Source: Massilia niastensis DSM 21313 (GTDB lineage Bacteria > Pseudomonadota > Gammaproteobacteria > Burkholderiales > Burkholderiaceae_D). Taken from it: a stretch of 64,000 nucleotides of DNA. Shown in pieces: positions 28,565 to 37,644 of this stretch. The translations under genes and the position numbers were made by a program. Under the pieces are notes generated by a model. The model was not told where the DNA came from, searched no databases, and saw only the letters and a program-made list of their open reading frames with translations. Location of the stretch: NCBI RefSeq assembly GCF_000382345.1, contig NZ_KB908077.1, forward strand, positions 124,001 through 188,000. Reading direction: 5' to 3'. Each line of letters opens with the position of its first letter. Position 1 is the first letter of the stretch.

Positions 28565-29398
28565 TCAGTCGCGGTAATCGCGATAGTAGCGGGAGTCGCG
28601 CGAACGGTCGCTCGATCCGCCGAACAGCTTTGCCAGAATGAATCCGGCGCCGATCGCTGCCAGCAGCGCGGTACCCGGATTGTTGCGCACGTACTCACGG
28701 CCCTGGACCGACAGGTCCTGGTACTTCTCGTTCAGCTGCTGCGAACGCTGGCCCATGGTTTGCTGTGCGCCGCTCAGCATGCCGCTGACGCGGTCGACGC
28801 CGGCGTGCGCGGTGCTGACCAGGCGGTCCACCATCGGTTGCGCAGCCTGCGCCGCCTTGTCGATACCCTGGTGCATGCGGTCCGGGGTCATCGCGGACAT
28901 GGCGCCCTTGATGCCGCCCGGCTGCTGCGGGCCGCTGGTGTCCGACGACGGACCCGTGCTGGCGCCGCCCATGCTGCTGCCGCTGCCGGTCGTGCTGCCG
29001 GCGTTGACGCTGGAGCCCAGGCCGCTGTTGCCGCTGCTGCCGCTCATGCTGCCGCTGCTGCCGGCTGCGCTGCTGCCCAGCGAGCTGCCGGTCCCGGATG
29101 CGCTGCTACCCAGCGAGCCGGCGCTGCTGCCCAGCGAGCCGCTGCTGCCGGCGCCGCTGCTGGCATTGCTGGTGCCGCCGACGGCGCCCGTGCTACCGCT
29201 GGTGGCACCTGAAGCACTGCTCGGCGAGGCGTTGGCACTGCCCAGGGAACCGCCCGACGCACCGCTGCCAAGGCTCGATCCCGATGCACCGCTGCTGCCT
29301 TTGCCCAGGTTGGAATCCTGGCTTTTGCCGATGCTCGAACCTGCGCCCTCGCGGCTTGCGTCGCTGCCTTTTCCCTCGGTTGACTTCTGATTATCCAT
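28565..29398 (-). CDS. Ser/Gly-rich low-complexity protein with DUF883 (YqjD/ElaB)-like C-terminus
   Basis: 277 residues. Residues ~15-155 are almost only Ser, Gly, Ala and Thr, built on degenerate GSLGSS-like repeats. The C-terminal ~110 residues are helical (DKAAQAAQPMVDRLV, then SQQLNEKYQDLSVQGREYVRNNPG cut here to its key end REYVRNNPG) and finish in a membrane helix TALLAAIGAGFILAKLF, as in the inner-membrane ribosome-associated YqjD/ElaB/DUF883 proteins. The low-complexity domain is not part of that family and looks like a lineage-specific addition. YqjD-type proteins are stationary-phase, membrane-bound ribosome binders; that role here is inference. Confidence 0.75.
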   Translation of the reverse strand: MDNQKSTEGKGSDASREGAGSSIGKSQDSNLGKGSSGASGSSLGSGASGGSLGSANASPSSASGATSGSTGAVGGTSNASSGAGSSGSLGSSAGSLGSSASGTGSSLGSSAAGSSGSMSGSSGNSGLGSSVNAGSTTGSGSSMGGASTGPSSDTSGPQQPGGIKGAMSAMTPDRMHQGIDKAAQAAQPMVDRLVSTAHAGVDRVSGMLSGAQQTMGQRSQQLNEKYQDLSVQGREYVRNNPGTALLAAIGAGFILAKLFGGSSDRSRDSRYYRDYRD

Positions 29399-29842
29399 GA
29401 TGTATCCCTCGTAAAAATGTAGACCAACGCGGAGTAGACCGTTTCTCGACTATCACCACATTCTTCCTCGATTTCGCCTCGAATAAAACGAAGCGACGAG
29501 AATGACCTGCGCTACATCAATGGGTTCTTTGGCTCGTGCCGTAGGTCAACATGTCGGTGTCAAGACCTTGCACAAGCTCAAATTTCCATCGTTCGGCAGT
29601 CCACTCCGTCGTCGTCATCGGGCGCACGCCCCGTGGCGTCCGACACGAGCGCAGTATCGGACACCACTGCGTCGCGATACAAAAAATACAATGCAAACAT
29701 TTCCGGGACCGTGCGTTGCCTAACAGAGCTCTGCCATCTGTTGAGATCTCACATGAAATTCTTCGCCCATGGGCGATCGGGCCCCGAATTCCCCCATCGG
29801 GCAAATTTCGCTTGCATCCCATCTCATCCTGCATAAAATAGA
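29399..29842. other. non-coding stretch with lower GC
   Basis: About 440 bp between the Ser/Gly-rich gene and the Fur-regulated gene. Base composition is less GC-rich than the neighbouring genes. The short open frames here have no ribosome site or recognisable protein character. It probably holds the divergent promoters; no repeat or RNA was recognised. Confidence 0.4.
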
Positions 29843-29844
29843 AA

Positions 29845-29859
29845 TGAGAATCATTCTCA
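29845..29859. promoter_or_regulatory. Fur box upstream of the DUF2325 gene
   Basis: Perfect inverted repeat TGAGAAT-C-ATTCTCA, matching the classical ferric uptake regulator 7-1-7 site, 23 bp before the ATG at 29883. It should silence the gene when iron is plentiful. Confidence 0.85.
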
Positions 29860-29882
29860 AATAGATTGCAGGGGAAATCTGA

Positions 29883-31076
29883 ATGTGCGACAACGAAGCT
29901 TTGCATGACGCGGGCCACGCCTGCTCCGACGCCGCGCGCGGATCGCGCCGCCGGCGCGTCTGGGAACTCTCCCATGCCTGTCACTGCCCGTTGGTGGGCG
30001 TCGGCCTGCCGCTGAACCTGCTGCGCAAGCTGGTGGAAAAAGTCACCGGCGGCAAGCTCCTGCATGGCGACTACGACATCCACGTCGGCGCCGTCAGCGA
30101 ATGCCTGAGCCGCACGCCGATCGCGGACGCCATCCAGAAGGAACTGGAGCGCCGCTACGCCCCGGCCATCCAGCGTTTCCGTTCGGCCAAGACAAGCGCC
30201 GAGGTGAACGCGCTGTGGGACGCGGCGGTGGCCGCGGGCGACGTCGCCGGCGCCTTCTGGGCCGGCCTCACGCATCCGCGCTGCACCACCGAGCTCGAAG
30301 AACAGATGTGCCGCGACATCCACATGGTGCAGCACCAGGCCGGCGCCTGCGCACGCGCGGACATGAACAGGTTCAATGCCCTGCTGGCCGACAACGCCCG
30401 GCTGGAGCGCGACATGGCCCGGCTGCAGGAACGCTGCAACGGATTACTGAAGGAAAAGAGCGAACAGGCCGAGCGGCGCGAGGTCCTGTTGATGCACGCG
30501 CGCGCCGTCGCGATCGGCAAGGACACCGAGATCCACAACCTGCGCATCGAACTGGCCCAGCTGCGGGCCGAGGTGCCCGAGCTGGAGACGCGCCAGCGCC
30601 TGGCCAACCGGGTGGAACAGATGGAAGCGCGCGAGCAGGCCCTGCGCGCCCAGCTCGCCGAACTGAAGGCGGCGCGCCCCACGCCCGTCCAGGACGAGGC
30701 GCCGGAAGCCGCGCCGCCGGTTCCCGTGCTGCAGGAGGTGCCGGAGGTGCCGGTCAGGCTGGTCGAGCGCAATGTGCTGTGCGTCGGCGGACGCAGCGCC
30801 AACGTACCGGTCTACCGCACATTGGTCGAGCGCGCGGGCGCCCAGTTCGCCCACCACGACGGCGGGCTGGAAGACAGCAGCAGCCTGCTCGACGCCAGCC
30901 TGGCCGCGGCCGACCTGGTGATCTGCCAGACCGGCTGCATCAGCCATAGCGCCTACTGGCGGGTGAAGGATCACTGCAAGCGCACCGGCAAGCGCTGCGT
31001 GTTCATCGACAACCCGAGCGCATCGAGCCTGGCGCGCGGACTGCAGGAAGTGGGAGAGGCGGCCTTGCAGGGCTAG
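29883..31076 (+). CDS. DUF2325 domain protein, probably iron-regulated
   Basis: 397 residues, soluble. The N-terminal ~150 residues hold several Cys and His (HACHCPLVG, THPRCTTELEEQMCRDIH). A long coiled coil (about 165-265) follows, then a Pro-rich linker, and a C-terminal DUF2325 domain from about 290 (LCVGGRSANVPVYRTLVE, then DLVICQTGCISHSAYWRVK, shortened here to its core CQTGCISHSAY). The perfect Fur box upstream and the Cys/His content suggest a role under iron limitation. The ATG is preceded by AGGGGAAA. The biochemical function of DUF2325 is not established. Confidence 0.85.
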   Translation: MCDNEALHDAGHACSDAARGSRRRRVWELSHACHCPLVGVGLPLNLLRKLVEKVTGGKLLHGDYDIHVGAVSECLSRTPIADAIQKELERRYAPAIQRFRSAKTSAEVNALWDAAVAAGDVAGAFWAGLTHPRCTTELEEQMCRDIHMVQHQAGACARADMNRFNALLADNARLERDMARLQERCNGLLKEKSEQAERREVLLMHARAVAIGKDTEIHNLRIELAQLRAEVPELETRQRLANRVEQMEAREQALRAQLAELKAARPTPVQDEAPEAAPPVPVLQEVPEVPVRLVERNVLCVGGRSANVPVYRTLVERAGAQFAHHDGGLEDSSSLLDASLAAADLVICQTGCISHSAYWRVKDHCKRTGKRCVFIDNPSASSLARGLQEVGEAALQG

Positions 31077-31078
31077 CA

Positions 31079-31272
31079 TTCAGGGTCAGGTCTGTCATTC
31101 GGACACCAACCGAGCACCTTTGATCTATCTCAACATGCCACTTAAAAACGCATGGGCCACGCATTGAAGCGTTTGCACATCTCGTCTCCCAGCGAATTCC
31201 AGATCAAGCGAGCCGTTCTGAGATTTCGCAAAGGTAGTGCGTCGATGTCCGAATGACAGATCTGACCCTGAA
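31079..31272. repeat. MITE-like element with 28-bp terminal inverted repeats
   Basis: Left end 31079-31106 and right end 31245-31272 are inverted copies matching at 26 of 28 positions (start TTCAGGGTCAG, end CATTCGGACA). The unit is 194 bp and codes for nothing convincing. Within each end TGTC and GACA can form a small hairpin, as in REP sequences. A related copy of one end lies at 45790. It is probably mobilised in trans by an enzyme encoded elsewhere. Confidence 0.7.
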
Positions 31273-31314
31273 CTTTGGGAGAGATGCCGGCCAGCCGGAC
31301 CGCTTGCCGAAAGC

Positions 31315-31341
31315 AAAAAGGGCCACCCTGACGGGTGGCCC
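31315..31341 (-). terminator. intrinsic terminator of the tRNA-Thr gene
   Basis: A perfect 9-bp stem GGGCCACCC / GGGTGGCCC with a 4-base loop, followed by five T on the minus strand, 13 bp after the tRNA 3' end. Confidence 0.85.
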
Positions 31342-31353
31342 TTCTCACTATCC

Positions 31354-31429
31354 TGGTGCCGCTTGCCGGAATCGAACTGGCGACCTTTTCATTACGAATG
31401 AACTGCTCTACCAACTGAGCTAAAGCGGC
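31354..31429 (-). tRNA. tRNA-Thr (anticodon CGU)
   Basis: 76 nt including an encoded CCA. The acceptor stem GCCGCTT/AAGCGGC, the D arm GCTC..GAGC and the T loop TTCGATTC are all present. The anticodon loop TTCGTAA places CGU at 31394-31396, which decodes ACG. The top of the anticodon stem has a G-A mismatch. An intrinsic terminator follows directly. Confidence 0.95.
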
Positions 31430-31510
31430 GACGAGCCGTATTCTAGCAAACAATGCAGCAAACTTGCTAGTGTGTATCGCAAGCCTGCTGCTTTATTTAC
31501 AACAATACAA

Positions 31511-32512
31511 TTATTCCTGGTGGTAACCGGTCACCAGCTCGACCTCTTCCTTCGAGCCGAGGAAGACCGGCACGCGCTGGTGCAGCTTGGACGGCTGGAT
31601 GTCGAGGATGCGTCCCTTGCCGTCGGTGGCCGCGCCGCCGGCCTGCTCGACGATCATCGCCATCGGGTTGGCTTCGTACATCAGGCGCAGCTTGCCCGGC
31701 GACGCAGGGTCGCGCAGGTCGGCCGGGTACATGAAGATGCCGCCGCGGTTCAGGATGCGGTGCACGTCGGCGACCATCGAGGCGATCCAGCGCATGTTGA
31801 AATCCTTGCCGCGCGGACCAGTGTTGCCGGCCAGGAGCTCGTCGACATAGCGCTGCACCGGCGGGTGCCAGTGGCGCTTGTTCGACATGTTGATCGCGAA
31901 TTCCTTGGTCGTCGGGGGGATCTGCATGTCGCTCTGGGTCAGCACCCACGAACCCATCTCGCGGTCCAGGGTGAAGACGTGCACGCCGTTGCCGGTGGTG
32001 AGCACCAGCATGGTCTGCGGGCCGTAGACCGCATAGCCGGCCGCCACCTGCTGGGTGCCCGGCTGCAGGAAATCCTGCTCGGTCGGCTGCTGCATGCCTT
32101 CCGGCGCCTTCAGCACCGAGAAGATGGTGCCGATCGAGACGTTGACGTCGATGTTCGACGAACCGTCGAGCGGGTCGAACATCAGGAGGAATTCGCCCTT
32201 CGGATAGCGGCTCGGGATCTGGCGGATGGTTTCCATTTCTTCCGACGCCATCGCCGCCAGGTGGCCGCCCCACTCGTTGGCCTCGAGCAGGATCTCGTTC
32301 GAGATCACGTCCAGTTTCTTCTGCACTTCGCCCTGGATGTTCTCGGTGTCGGCGCTGCCCAGGACTTCCCCGAGCGCACCCTTGCTGACCGAGTAGCTGA
32401 TGCGCTTGCAGGCGCGTGCGACGACCTCGATCAGGAGGCGCAGCTCGGCGTTGATGTTCTGGTGGAGGCGTTGTTCCTCGACCAGGTATTGCGTAAGGCT
32501 TACGCGTTTCAT
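31511..32512 (-). CDS. fbp: class I fructose-1,6-bisphosphatase
   Basis: 333 residues, the normal length. It hydrolyses fructose-1,6-bisphosphate to fructose-6-phosphate in gluconeogenesis. The metal/phosphate site [18 protein letters not shown] is intact (core DPLDGSS), as are the acidic EEME segment and the substrate loop [15 protein letters not shown]. It lies 44 bp downstream of pepN on the same strand and may be read from that transcript. Cytosolic. Confidence 0.97.
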   Translation of the reverse strand: MKRVSLTQYLVEEQRLHQNINAELRLLIEVVARACKRISYSVSKGALGEVLGSADTENIQGEVQKKLDVISNEILLEANEWGGHLAAMASEEMETIRQIPSRYPKGEFLLMFDPLDGSSNIDVNVSIGTIFSVLKAPEGMQQPTEQDFLQPGTQQVAAGYAVYGPQTMLVLTTGNGVHVFTLDREMGSWVLTQSDMQIPPTTKEFAINMSNKRHWHPPVQRYVDELLAGNTGPRGKDFNMRWIASMVADVHRILNRGGIFMYPADLRDPASPGKLRLMYEANPMAMIVEQAGGAATDGKGRILDIQPSKLHQRVPVFLGSKEEVELVTGYHQE

Positions 32513-32556
32513 GGACTTCCTTTGCTTTGGGGTGATGTGAATTCGTGTTGGCGCCG

Positions 32557-35202
32557 TCAGTTCGCGAGCGCCTTGCTGACCACTTCGCGCACGTCATTGG
32601 ACAGCTTGGCCTGGCCTGCGACCTGGTGCAGCGCGACCTGCATCTTGCCCTGCAATTCCGGGGCATAGCGGCGCCAGCGGTCCATGGCGCGCGCCAGGCG
32701 GCTGGCGACCTGCGGGTTCAGCGCGTCGAGCGCGACGACCTGCTCGGCCCAGAACGCGTAGCCGCTGCCGTCCGGGGCGTGGAAGCGGACCGGGTTGCCG
32801 GCGCAAAAAGTCGCCACCAGGCTGCGCGCCCGGTTCGGATTGCGCAAGGTGAAGGCCGGATGGCGCATCAGCTCGCGCACCTTGGCCACATCGGTGGTCG
32901 GGGCGGAAGCCTGCATCGCGAACCATTTGTCCACCACCAGCGCCTCGCCCTTGAACTCGTCGTAGAAACGCTCGAGCGCTTCCGGGACATCGCCCTCGTG
33001 CGCATGGATCAGGGTGGACAGCGCCGCCGAGCGGTCGGTCATGTTGTCGGCCTGGTCGAACTGGCGCTGGGCCAGCGCGATCGTCTCCGCATCCGGCGCG
33101 GCGTTCAGGTAGGCCAGGGCCAGGTTCTTCAGGGCGCGCTTGCCGCTCGACACGGCATCGGGGCTGTAGGCGCCCGGGGTCTGGTTCGCCTCGTACTGGG
33201 CCGTCAGCTCGGCGCGCAGGCGCGTGCCGATGGCGGCGCGCACGAACTGGCGCGCCGTGTGTACGGCCAGCGGATCGACGTCCTCGATCCGCTCGGCGAT
33301 CATGGTTTCCGAAGGCAGCAGCAAGGCCTGCTCGCGGAAGGCCGGGTCGAGGCGTTCGTCGACCAGCATCTTGCGCATCGCCTCGATGAAGGTGTCGTCC
33401 AGGCTCAGGAGGGCGCCGAGCTTCGCCGCCTCGGTCAGCTTGAGCAGGCGGTCCATGGCCAGGCGCTGGCCGGCCTCCCAGCGGTTGACCGCATCGCTGT
33501 CATGGCTGAACAGGTGCAGCAGCTCGGCATCGCCGTAGCTGCCCTGCAGGATCACCGGCGCCGAGAAGTTGCGCAGCACGGAAGGCACCGGCGCCTGGGA
33601 GACATCGGTGAACACGAAGCGCTGCTCGGCCTCGACCAGTTCCAGCACGGCGGTCGTGCCCATGTCGCGGCCATTCACGCGCAGGCGCATGTCGCGCCCC
33701 TCGCGGTCGAGCAGGCCGACCGCGACCGGGATATGGAAAGGCAGCTTCTTCGGCTGGCCGGGCGTCGGCGGGCAGGACTGGGACAGCTTCAGCTCGTAGG
33801 TCCGGCCGGCCTTGTCGTAGCTGCCTTCGAAGCGCACCACCGGGGTGCCGGCCTGGCTGTACCAGCGCTCGAACTGGGCCAGGTCGCGCCCGTTGGCGTC
33901 GGCCATCGCGCGCCGGAAATCGTCGCATTCGACCGCCTGTTCGTCATGGCGCTCGAAATACAGGTCCATGCCCTTGCGGAAGCCCTCGCGGCCCAGCAGG
34001 GTCTGGTACATGCGCACCACCTCGGCGCCCTTTTCGTACACGGTCACCGTGTAGAAGTTGTTGATCTCGACGAAGGAGTCGGGGCGCACCGGGTGCGCCA
34101 TCGGGCCGGCATCTTCCGGGAACTGGGCCTGGCGCAGGGTGCGCACATGGTCGATCCGGGTCACGGCGCGGCCGGAGTCGGTGCCGATCATGTCGGCGGT
34201 GAATTCCTGGTCGCGGAACACGGTCAGGCCTTCCTTCAGCGACAGCTGGAACCAGTCGCGGCAGGTGACGCGGTTGCCGGTCCAGTTGTGGAAGTACTCG
34301 TGCGCCACGACCGCCTCGATGCCCTGGAAGTCGATGTCGGTCGCCACGCGCGGATTGGCCAGCACGAACTTGGTGTTGAAGATGTTCAGGCCCTTGTTTT
34401 CCATCGCGCCCATGTTGAAGTCGCTGGTGGCGACGATCATGAAGCGGTCCAGGTCGAGCTCGAGGTTGTAGCGCTCCTCGTCCCAGCGGATGCTGTGCTT
34501 GAGCGACTGCATCGCATAGTCGGTCTTGTCCAGGTTGCCCTCCTCGACCCAGACCTGGAGCAGCGCCTGGCGCCCGTCGGCCAGCCTGAAGGTCTCTTCC
34601 TGGCACACCAGGCGCGCGGCGACCAGGGCGAACAGGTAGGACGGCTTCTTGAACGGGTCTTCCCACAACGCATAGTGGCGGCCGTCGCCGAGATCGCCCT
34701 CCTCGACCAGGTTACCGTTCGACAACAGCACCGGATAGCGCTCCTTGTCGGCGCGCAGCATCACGGTGTACTTCGCCATCACGTCCGGACGGTCCGGGAA
34801 ATAGGTAATGCGGCGGAAGCCTTCCGCTTCGCATTGCGTAATAAAATTCCCATTGGACACGTAGAGTCCGCTGAGCGTGGTGTTCTCCTGGGGCGCGCAG
34901 ATGGACTCGATCTCGAGCGTGGCTTCCTCGGGAGCATTGGGAATCGTCAGCAGAGAACCGGAAATGCGGTAATCGGACCCGGTCAGCACCCTGCCGTTCA
35001 GGCGCAGCGCCACCAGTTCGATGTCTTCCCCATGCAGCTCGATTTCACGCTGCGCGCTGGCGGGATTGCGGCGCAAGCTCAGCCTGTTCGCGACGATGGT
35101 GCGGGCCGGGTCCAGGTCGAAGCCGAGCTCGACAGTATCCACGAGGTAGCTCGGCGGGGTATAGTCTTTCCGGTAGATGGTCTGGGGCGTATCTGTGCGC
35201 AT
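32557..35202 (-). CDS. pepN: aminopeptidase N
   Basis: 881 residues. A cytosolic M1 aminopeptidase, clearly of the E. coli PepN type and unrelated in arrangement to the two secreted M1 paralogues earlier in the window. It has the exopeptidase motif GAMEN and the zinc site HEYFHNW with the distal Glu in KEGLTVF. The ATG at 35202 gives the conserved start [14 protein letters not shown]. An in-frame ATG at 35277 would add 25 residues that do not look conserved. No good ribosome site precedes either one. Confidence 0.96.
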   Translation of the reverse strand: MRTDTPQTIYRKDYTPPSYLVDTVELGFDLDPARTIVANRLSLRRNPASAQREIELHGEDIELVALRLNGRVLTGSDYRISGSLLTIPNAPEEATLEIESICAPQENTTLSGLYVSNGNFITQCEAEGFRRITYFPDRPDVMAKYTVMLRADKERYPVLLSNGNLVEEGDLGDGRHYALWEDPFKKPSYLFALVAARLVCQEETFRLADGRQALLQVWVEEGNLDKTDYAMQSLKHSIRWDEERYNLELDLDRFMIVATSDFNMGAMENKGLNIFNTKFVLANPRVATDIDFQGIEAVVAHEYFHNWTGNRVTCRDWFQLSLKEGLTVFRDQEFTADMIGTDSGRAVTRIDHVRTLRQAQFPEDAGPMAHPVRPDSFVEINNFYTVTVYEKGAEVVRMYQTLLGREGFRKGMDLYFERHDEQAVECDDFRRAMADANGRDLAQFERWYSQAGTPVVRFEGSYDKAGRTYELKLSQSCPPTPGQPKKLPFHIPVAVGLLDREGRDMRLRVNGRDMGTTAVLELVEAEQRFVFTDVSQAPVPSVLRNFSAPVILQGSYGDAELLHLFSHDSDAVNRWEAGQRLAMDRLLKLTEAAKLGALLSLDDTFIEAMRKMLVDERLDPAFREQALLLPSETMIAERIEDVDPLAVHTARQFVRAAIGTRLRAELTAQYEANQTPGAYSPDAVSSGKRALKNLALAYLNAAPDAETIALAQRQFDQADNMTDRSAALSTLIHAHEGDVPEALERFYDEFKGEALVVDKWFAMQASAPTTDVAKVRELMRHPAFTLRNPNRARSLVATFCAGNPVRFHAPDGSGYAFWAEQVVALDALNPQVASRLARAMDRWRRYAPELQGKMQVALHQVAGQAKLSNDVREVVSKALAN

Positions 35203-35386
35203 AGGAGGGTCCGAAAACACAGTGGATGAAGTGCTTATTTTACCAACAAGATTTTCGGCCGTTTCACATGATTTCATGTATCGAAAGTGTGCCTCCGGTA
35301 ACTAGGTGTAAATTATCGCTAACATATGCTGTCCTGGAGCTAAGCTGGAACATCGGGGGCAAGACCGCAGAGACGAGGGAGACTAG

Positions 35387-36061
35387 ATGAAACGCCTGAT
35401 CATGATCGCCGCCGGCACGGCGCTCGCGCTGCTGCTGGGCGGCTGCGCCACCACCATACGCAGCAATGTCACCACCTTCCACCAGTGGCCGGCCCAGATG
35501 GAAGACAAGAGCTTCGTGTTCGAGGTGCCGCCGGCGCAGGAAGACACGCTGGAATGGCGCAGCTACCAGGAACTGGTGCGCGGCCAGCTGGCGCGCCTGG
35601 GCTTCCGCGACGCGGACGGCGCCAGGCCGGCGCTGACGGTATCGATGCGCTTCACCACCACCGACGTGCCGGTGCGCGTGCTGGAACCGGTGATGTCGCC
35701 GTTCTACTATCCAGGGCCGCCGCGCTTCGCCTTCCGTGGCCACCGCGGCTTCCACCGCCGCTACTGGGGCGGCTGGTACAGCCCGTTCTACGATCCGTTC
35801 TGGGGCCCGTATCCGGCGTATGAGAGCTCGATCGAGCACCATTACCGGCGCGAGCTGCAGGTGTCGATCAAGTCGGCCGGCGACGGCAAGCGGCTGTTCG
35901 ACGTCACGGTGCACAACACCAGCCGCCAGGAGTCGACCCCGGCGGTGATGCCGGCGCTGGTGCAGAGCGCGTTCGAAGGCTTCCCGGGGCCGAACGGCGT
36001 GGCGCGCAGGGTCGAGCTGAAGCAGGAACCCGTCAGGCAGGCGCAGAACCAGCGCGGCTGA
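35387..36061 (+). CDS. DUF4136-type lipoprotein
   Basis: 224 residues with a lipoprotein signal (LALLLGGCATT; lipobox LGGC). The mature part (TTFHQWP, then SFVFEVPPAQEDTLEWRSYQELV, core LEWRSYQ) matches the DUF4136 family of outer-membrane lipoproteins. A Tyr/Pro/Phe/Gly-rich segment (FYYPGPPRFAF..YWGGWYSPFYDPFWGPY) lies in the middle. It ends 22 bp before a strong terminator. Function of the family is not established. Confidence 0.85.
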   Translation: MKRLIMIAAGTALALLLGGCATTIRSNVTTFHQWPAQMEDKSFVFEVPPAQEDTLEWRSYQELVRGQLARLGFRDADGARPALTVSMRFTTTDVPVRVLEPVMSPFYYPGPPRFAFRGHRGFHRRYWGGWYSPFYDPFWGPYPAYESSIEHHYRRELQVSIKSAGDGKRLFDVTVHNTSRQESTPAVMPALVQSAFEGFPGPNGVARRVELKQEPVRQAQNQRG

Positions 36062-36083
36062 TCCGGTTCGCGCGGAGCTGAAG

Positions 36084-36109
36084 AGGCCAGGCATTGCCTG
36101 GCCTTTTTT
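36084..36109 (+). terminator. intrinsic terminator after the DUF4136 gene
   Basis: A perfect 9-bp stem AGGCCAGGC / GCCTGGCCT with a 3-base loop, running into six T. Confidence 0.9.
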
Positions 36110-36111
36110 AA

Positions 36112-36258
36112 TCAGCTGAACCACGCCTCCGACCCGAGCGTGATCGCCACGATCATGAGCAGCGCCAGCGCCAGGATGAGCAGCAGGCGCCCGAACTTCG
36201 GCACCCCTTCGTCCCCGTCCGGCGGCGGCGGGCGGTGATCTCCACTGGTGTCCCTCAT
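36112..36258 (-). CDS. 48-residue single-helix membrane protein
   Basis: A short gene whose ATG at 36258 overlaps the stop of the quinone oxidoreductase gene (ATGA), which implies translational coupling. The N-terminal ~20 residues are polar with a Pro run; residues ~23-41 form one membrane helix (LLLILALALLMIVAITLG) and the protein ends GSEAWFS. The codon usage matches neighbouring genes. It resembles the short DUF2970-like membrane proteins of betaproteobacteria, but too loosely to assign a family. Last gene of the minus operon. Confidence 0.65.
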   Translation of the reverse strand: MRDTSGDHRPPPPDGDEGVPKFGRLLLILALALLMIVAITLGSEAWFS

Positions 36259-37232
36259 GGCAGCAGCACCGTCGAACCGGTCGTGCGGCGCGCTTCCAGC
36301 GCACGGTGCGCCTCGGCCGCCTGCGACAGCGGGAAGGTCTGGTTGACCCCGATCTTCACCTTGCCGCTCGCGACCATCTCGAACAGCTCGGCCGCCATCG
36401 CCTCCAGTTCGGCGCGGGTCGACATGTAGGCGCCCAGGGTCGGGCGGGTGAGGTACAGCGAGCCGCGCCTGGCCAGTTCCTGCGTCGTGAACGGTTCCAC
36501 CGCGCCCGAGGAATTGCCGAAGCTGACCATCAGGCCGCGCGGCTGCAGGCAGTCGAGCGAGCGGAAGAAAGTGTCCTTGCCCACCGAGTCGTACACCACC
36601 GGCACCCCGGCGCCCTTCGTGATCTCGCGCACGCGCGCCACGATGTCCTCGGTGTTGTAGTTGATGACGTGCGCCGCGCCATGCGCGCGCGCCAGCTCGC
36701 CCTTCTCGTCCGAACCGACCGTGCCGATCAGCTCCACGCCGAGCGCGCGCGCCCACTGGCAGGCGATCAGGCCGACGCCGCCGGCGGCCGCATGGAACAG
36801 GATCGTCTGCCCCGCCTTGACCGGATAGGTGCTGCGCAACAGGTACTGCACGGTCAGGCCCTGCAGCATCATGGCCGCCGCGGTCTCGAAGCCGATCGCA
36901 TCGGGCAGCTTCACCAGCACGTGCGCCGGCATCGTGCGCGCCTCGCTGTAGGCGCCGTTCGGACCGCCCGCATAGGCGACGCGGTCGCCGGGGCGCACGT
37001 GGCTGACGCCCTCGCCCACCGCCTCGACCACGCCCGCGCCCTCCTGGCCCAGCACGGCCGGCAGCGGCTGCGGGTAGAGGCCGGTGCGGAAGTAGACGTC
37101 GATGAAGTTCAGGCCGATCGCATGGTGGCGCACCAGCGCTTCGCCCGGTCCCGGCGCCCGGACCTCGACGTCGGTGAACTCCATCACCTCGGGACCGCCG
37201 TTGGCGGTGATACGGATCGCTTTGGCTTGCAT
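36255..37232 (-). CDS. NADPH:quinone oxidoreductase (zeta-crystallin type)
   Basis: 325 residues, full length for the family. It shows the GroES-like N-terminal domain (IGLNFIDVYFRTGLYP, LGQEGAGVVEAVG) and the nucleotide-binding Rossmann motif AAAGGVGLIACQWA. Zinc-binding Cys residues of alcohol dehydrogenases are missing, as expected for zinc-free quinone reductases. It reduces quinones with NADPH in the cytosol. It lies 10 bp after mgsA in the same operon. Confidence 0.93.
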   Translation of the reverse strand: MQAKAIRITANGGPEVMEFTDVEVRAPGPGEALVRHHAIGLNFIDVYFRTGLYPQPLPAVLGQEGAGVVEAVGEGVSHVRPGDRVAYAGGPNGAYSEARTMPAHVLVKLPDAIGFETAAAMMLQGLTVQYLLRSTYPVKAGQTILFHAAAGGVGLIACQWARALGVELIGTVGSDEKGELARAHGAAHVINYNTEDIVARVREITKGAGVPVVYDSVGKDTFFRSLDCLQPRGLMVSFGNSSGAVEPFTTQELARRGSLYLTRPTLGAYMSTRAELEAMAAELFEMVASGKVKIGVNQTFPLSQAAEAHRALEARRTTGSTVLLP

Positions 37233-37242
37233 GACGCTCTCC

Positions 37243-37644
37243 TCAGGCGGCGCCGGCGCGCGAGATCATCAGCTGGTTCAGCACCAGGCGCGCGGTGGAC
37301 AGGTTGGTGGCGCAGGCGATGTTGTGCACGTCGCAGGCGCGCACCAGGGCGTTGATGTCGGGTTCGTGCGGCTGCGGCGTCATCGGGTCGCGCAGGAAGA
37401 TCACGCAGTCGATCTCGCCGTTGACCAGCTGGGCGCCGATCTGCAGGTCGCCGCCCACCGGACCGGAATGCTTGCGCTCCACCTTCAGGCCGAGCTCGTT
37501 GTGCAGGCGGCCGCCGGTGGTGCCGGTGGCCGACAGGGTGCAGCCCTTGAGGAACTCGAGGTACTCGGCCGCGAGCGTGATCATGTCGTCTTTTTTCTTG
37601 TCGTGCGCGATGAGCGCGATGCGAGGTTGGGTCATTTTCGTCAT
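37243..37644 (-). CDS. mgsA: methylglyoxal synthase
   Basis: 133 residues. It converts dihydroxyacetone phosphate to methylglyoxal and phosphate, a bypass of lower glycolysis. The phosphate-binding loop ATGTTGGRL, the [12 protein letters not shown] segment and the catalytic stretch [15 protein letters not shown] are conserved. Its ATG directly abuts the stop of the EamA gene with no clear ribosome site, so translation is probably coupled; the ATG at 37635 is an alternative. Its position before a quinone/aldehyde-type reductase gene may be relevant to detoxification. Confidence 0.95.
   Translation of the reverse strand: MTKMTQPRIALIAHDKKKDDMITLAAEYLEFLKGCTLSATGTTGGRLHNELGLKVERKHSGPVGGDLQIGAQLVNGEIDCVIFLRDPMTPQPHEPDINALVRACDVHNIACATNLSTARLVLNQLMISRAGAA

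Noticed and set aside
31142..31453. 103-residue minus-strand frame across the tRNA and the MITE-like element
   Set aside because: It runs through the tRNA, its terminator and a terminal inverted repeat, with no ribosome site.
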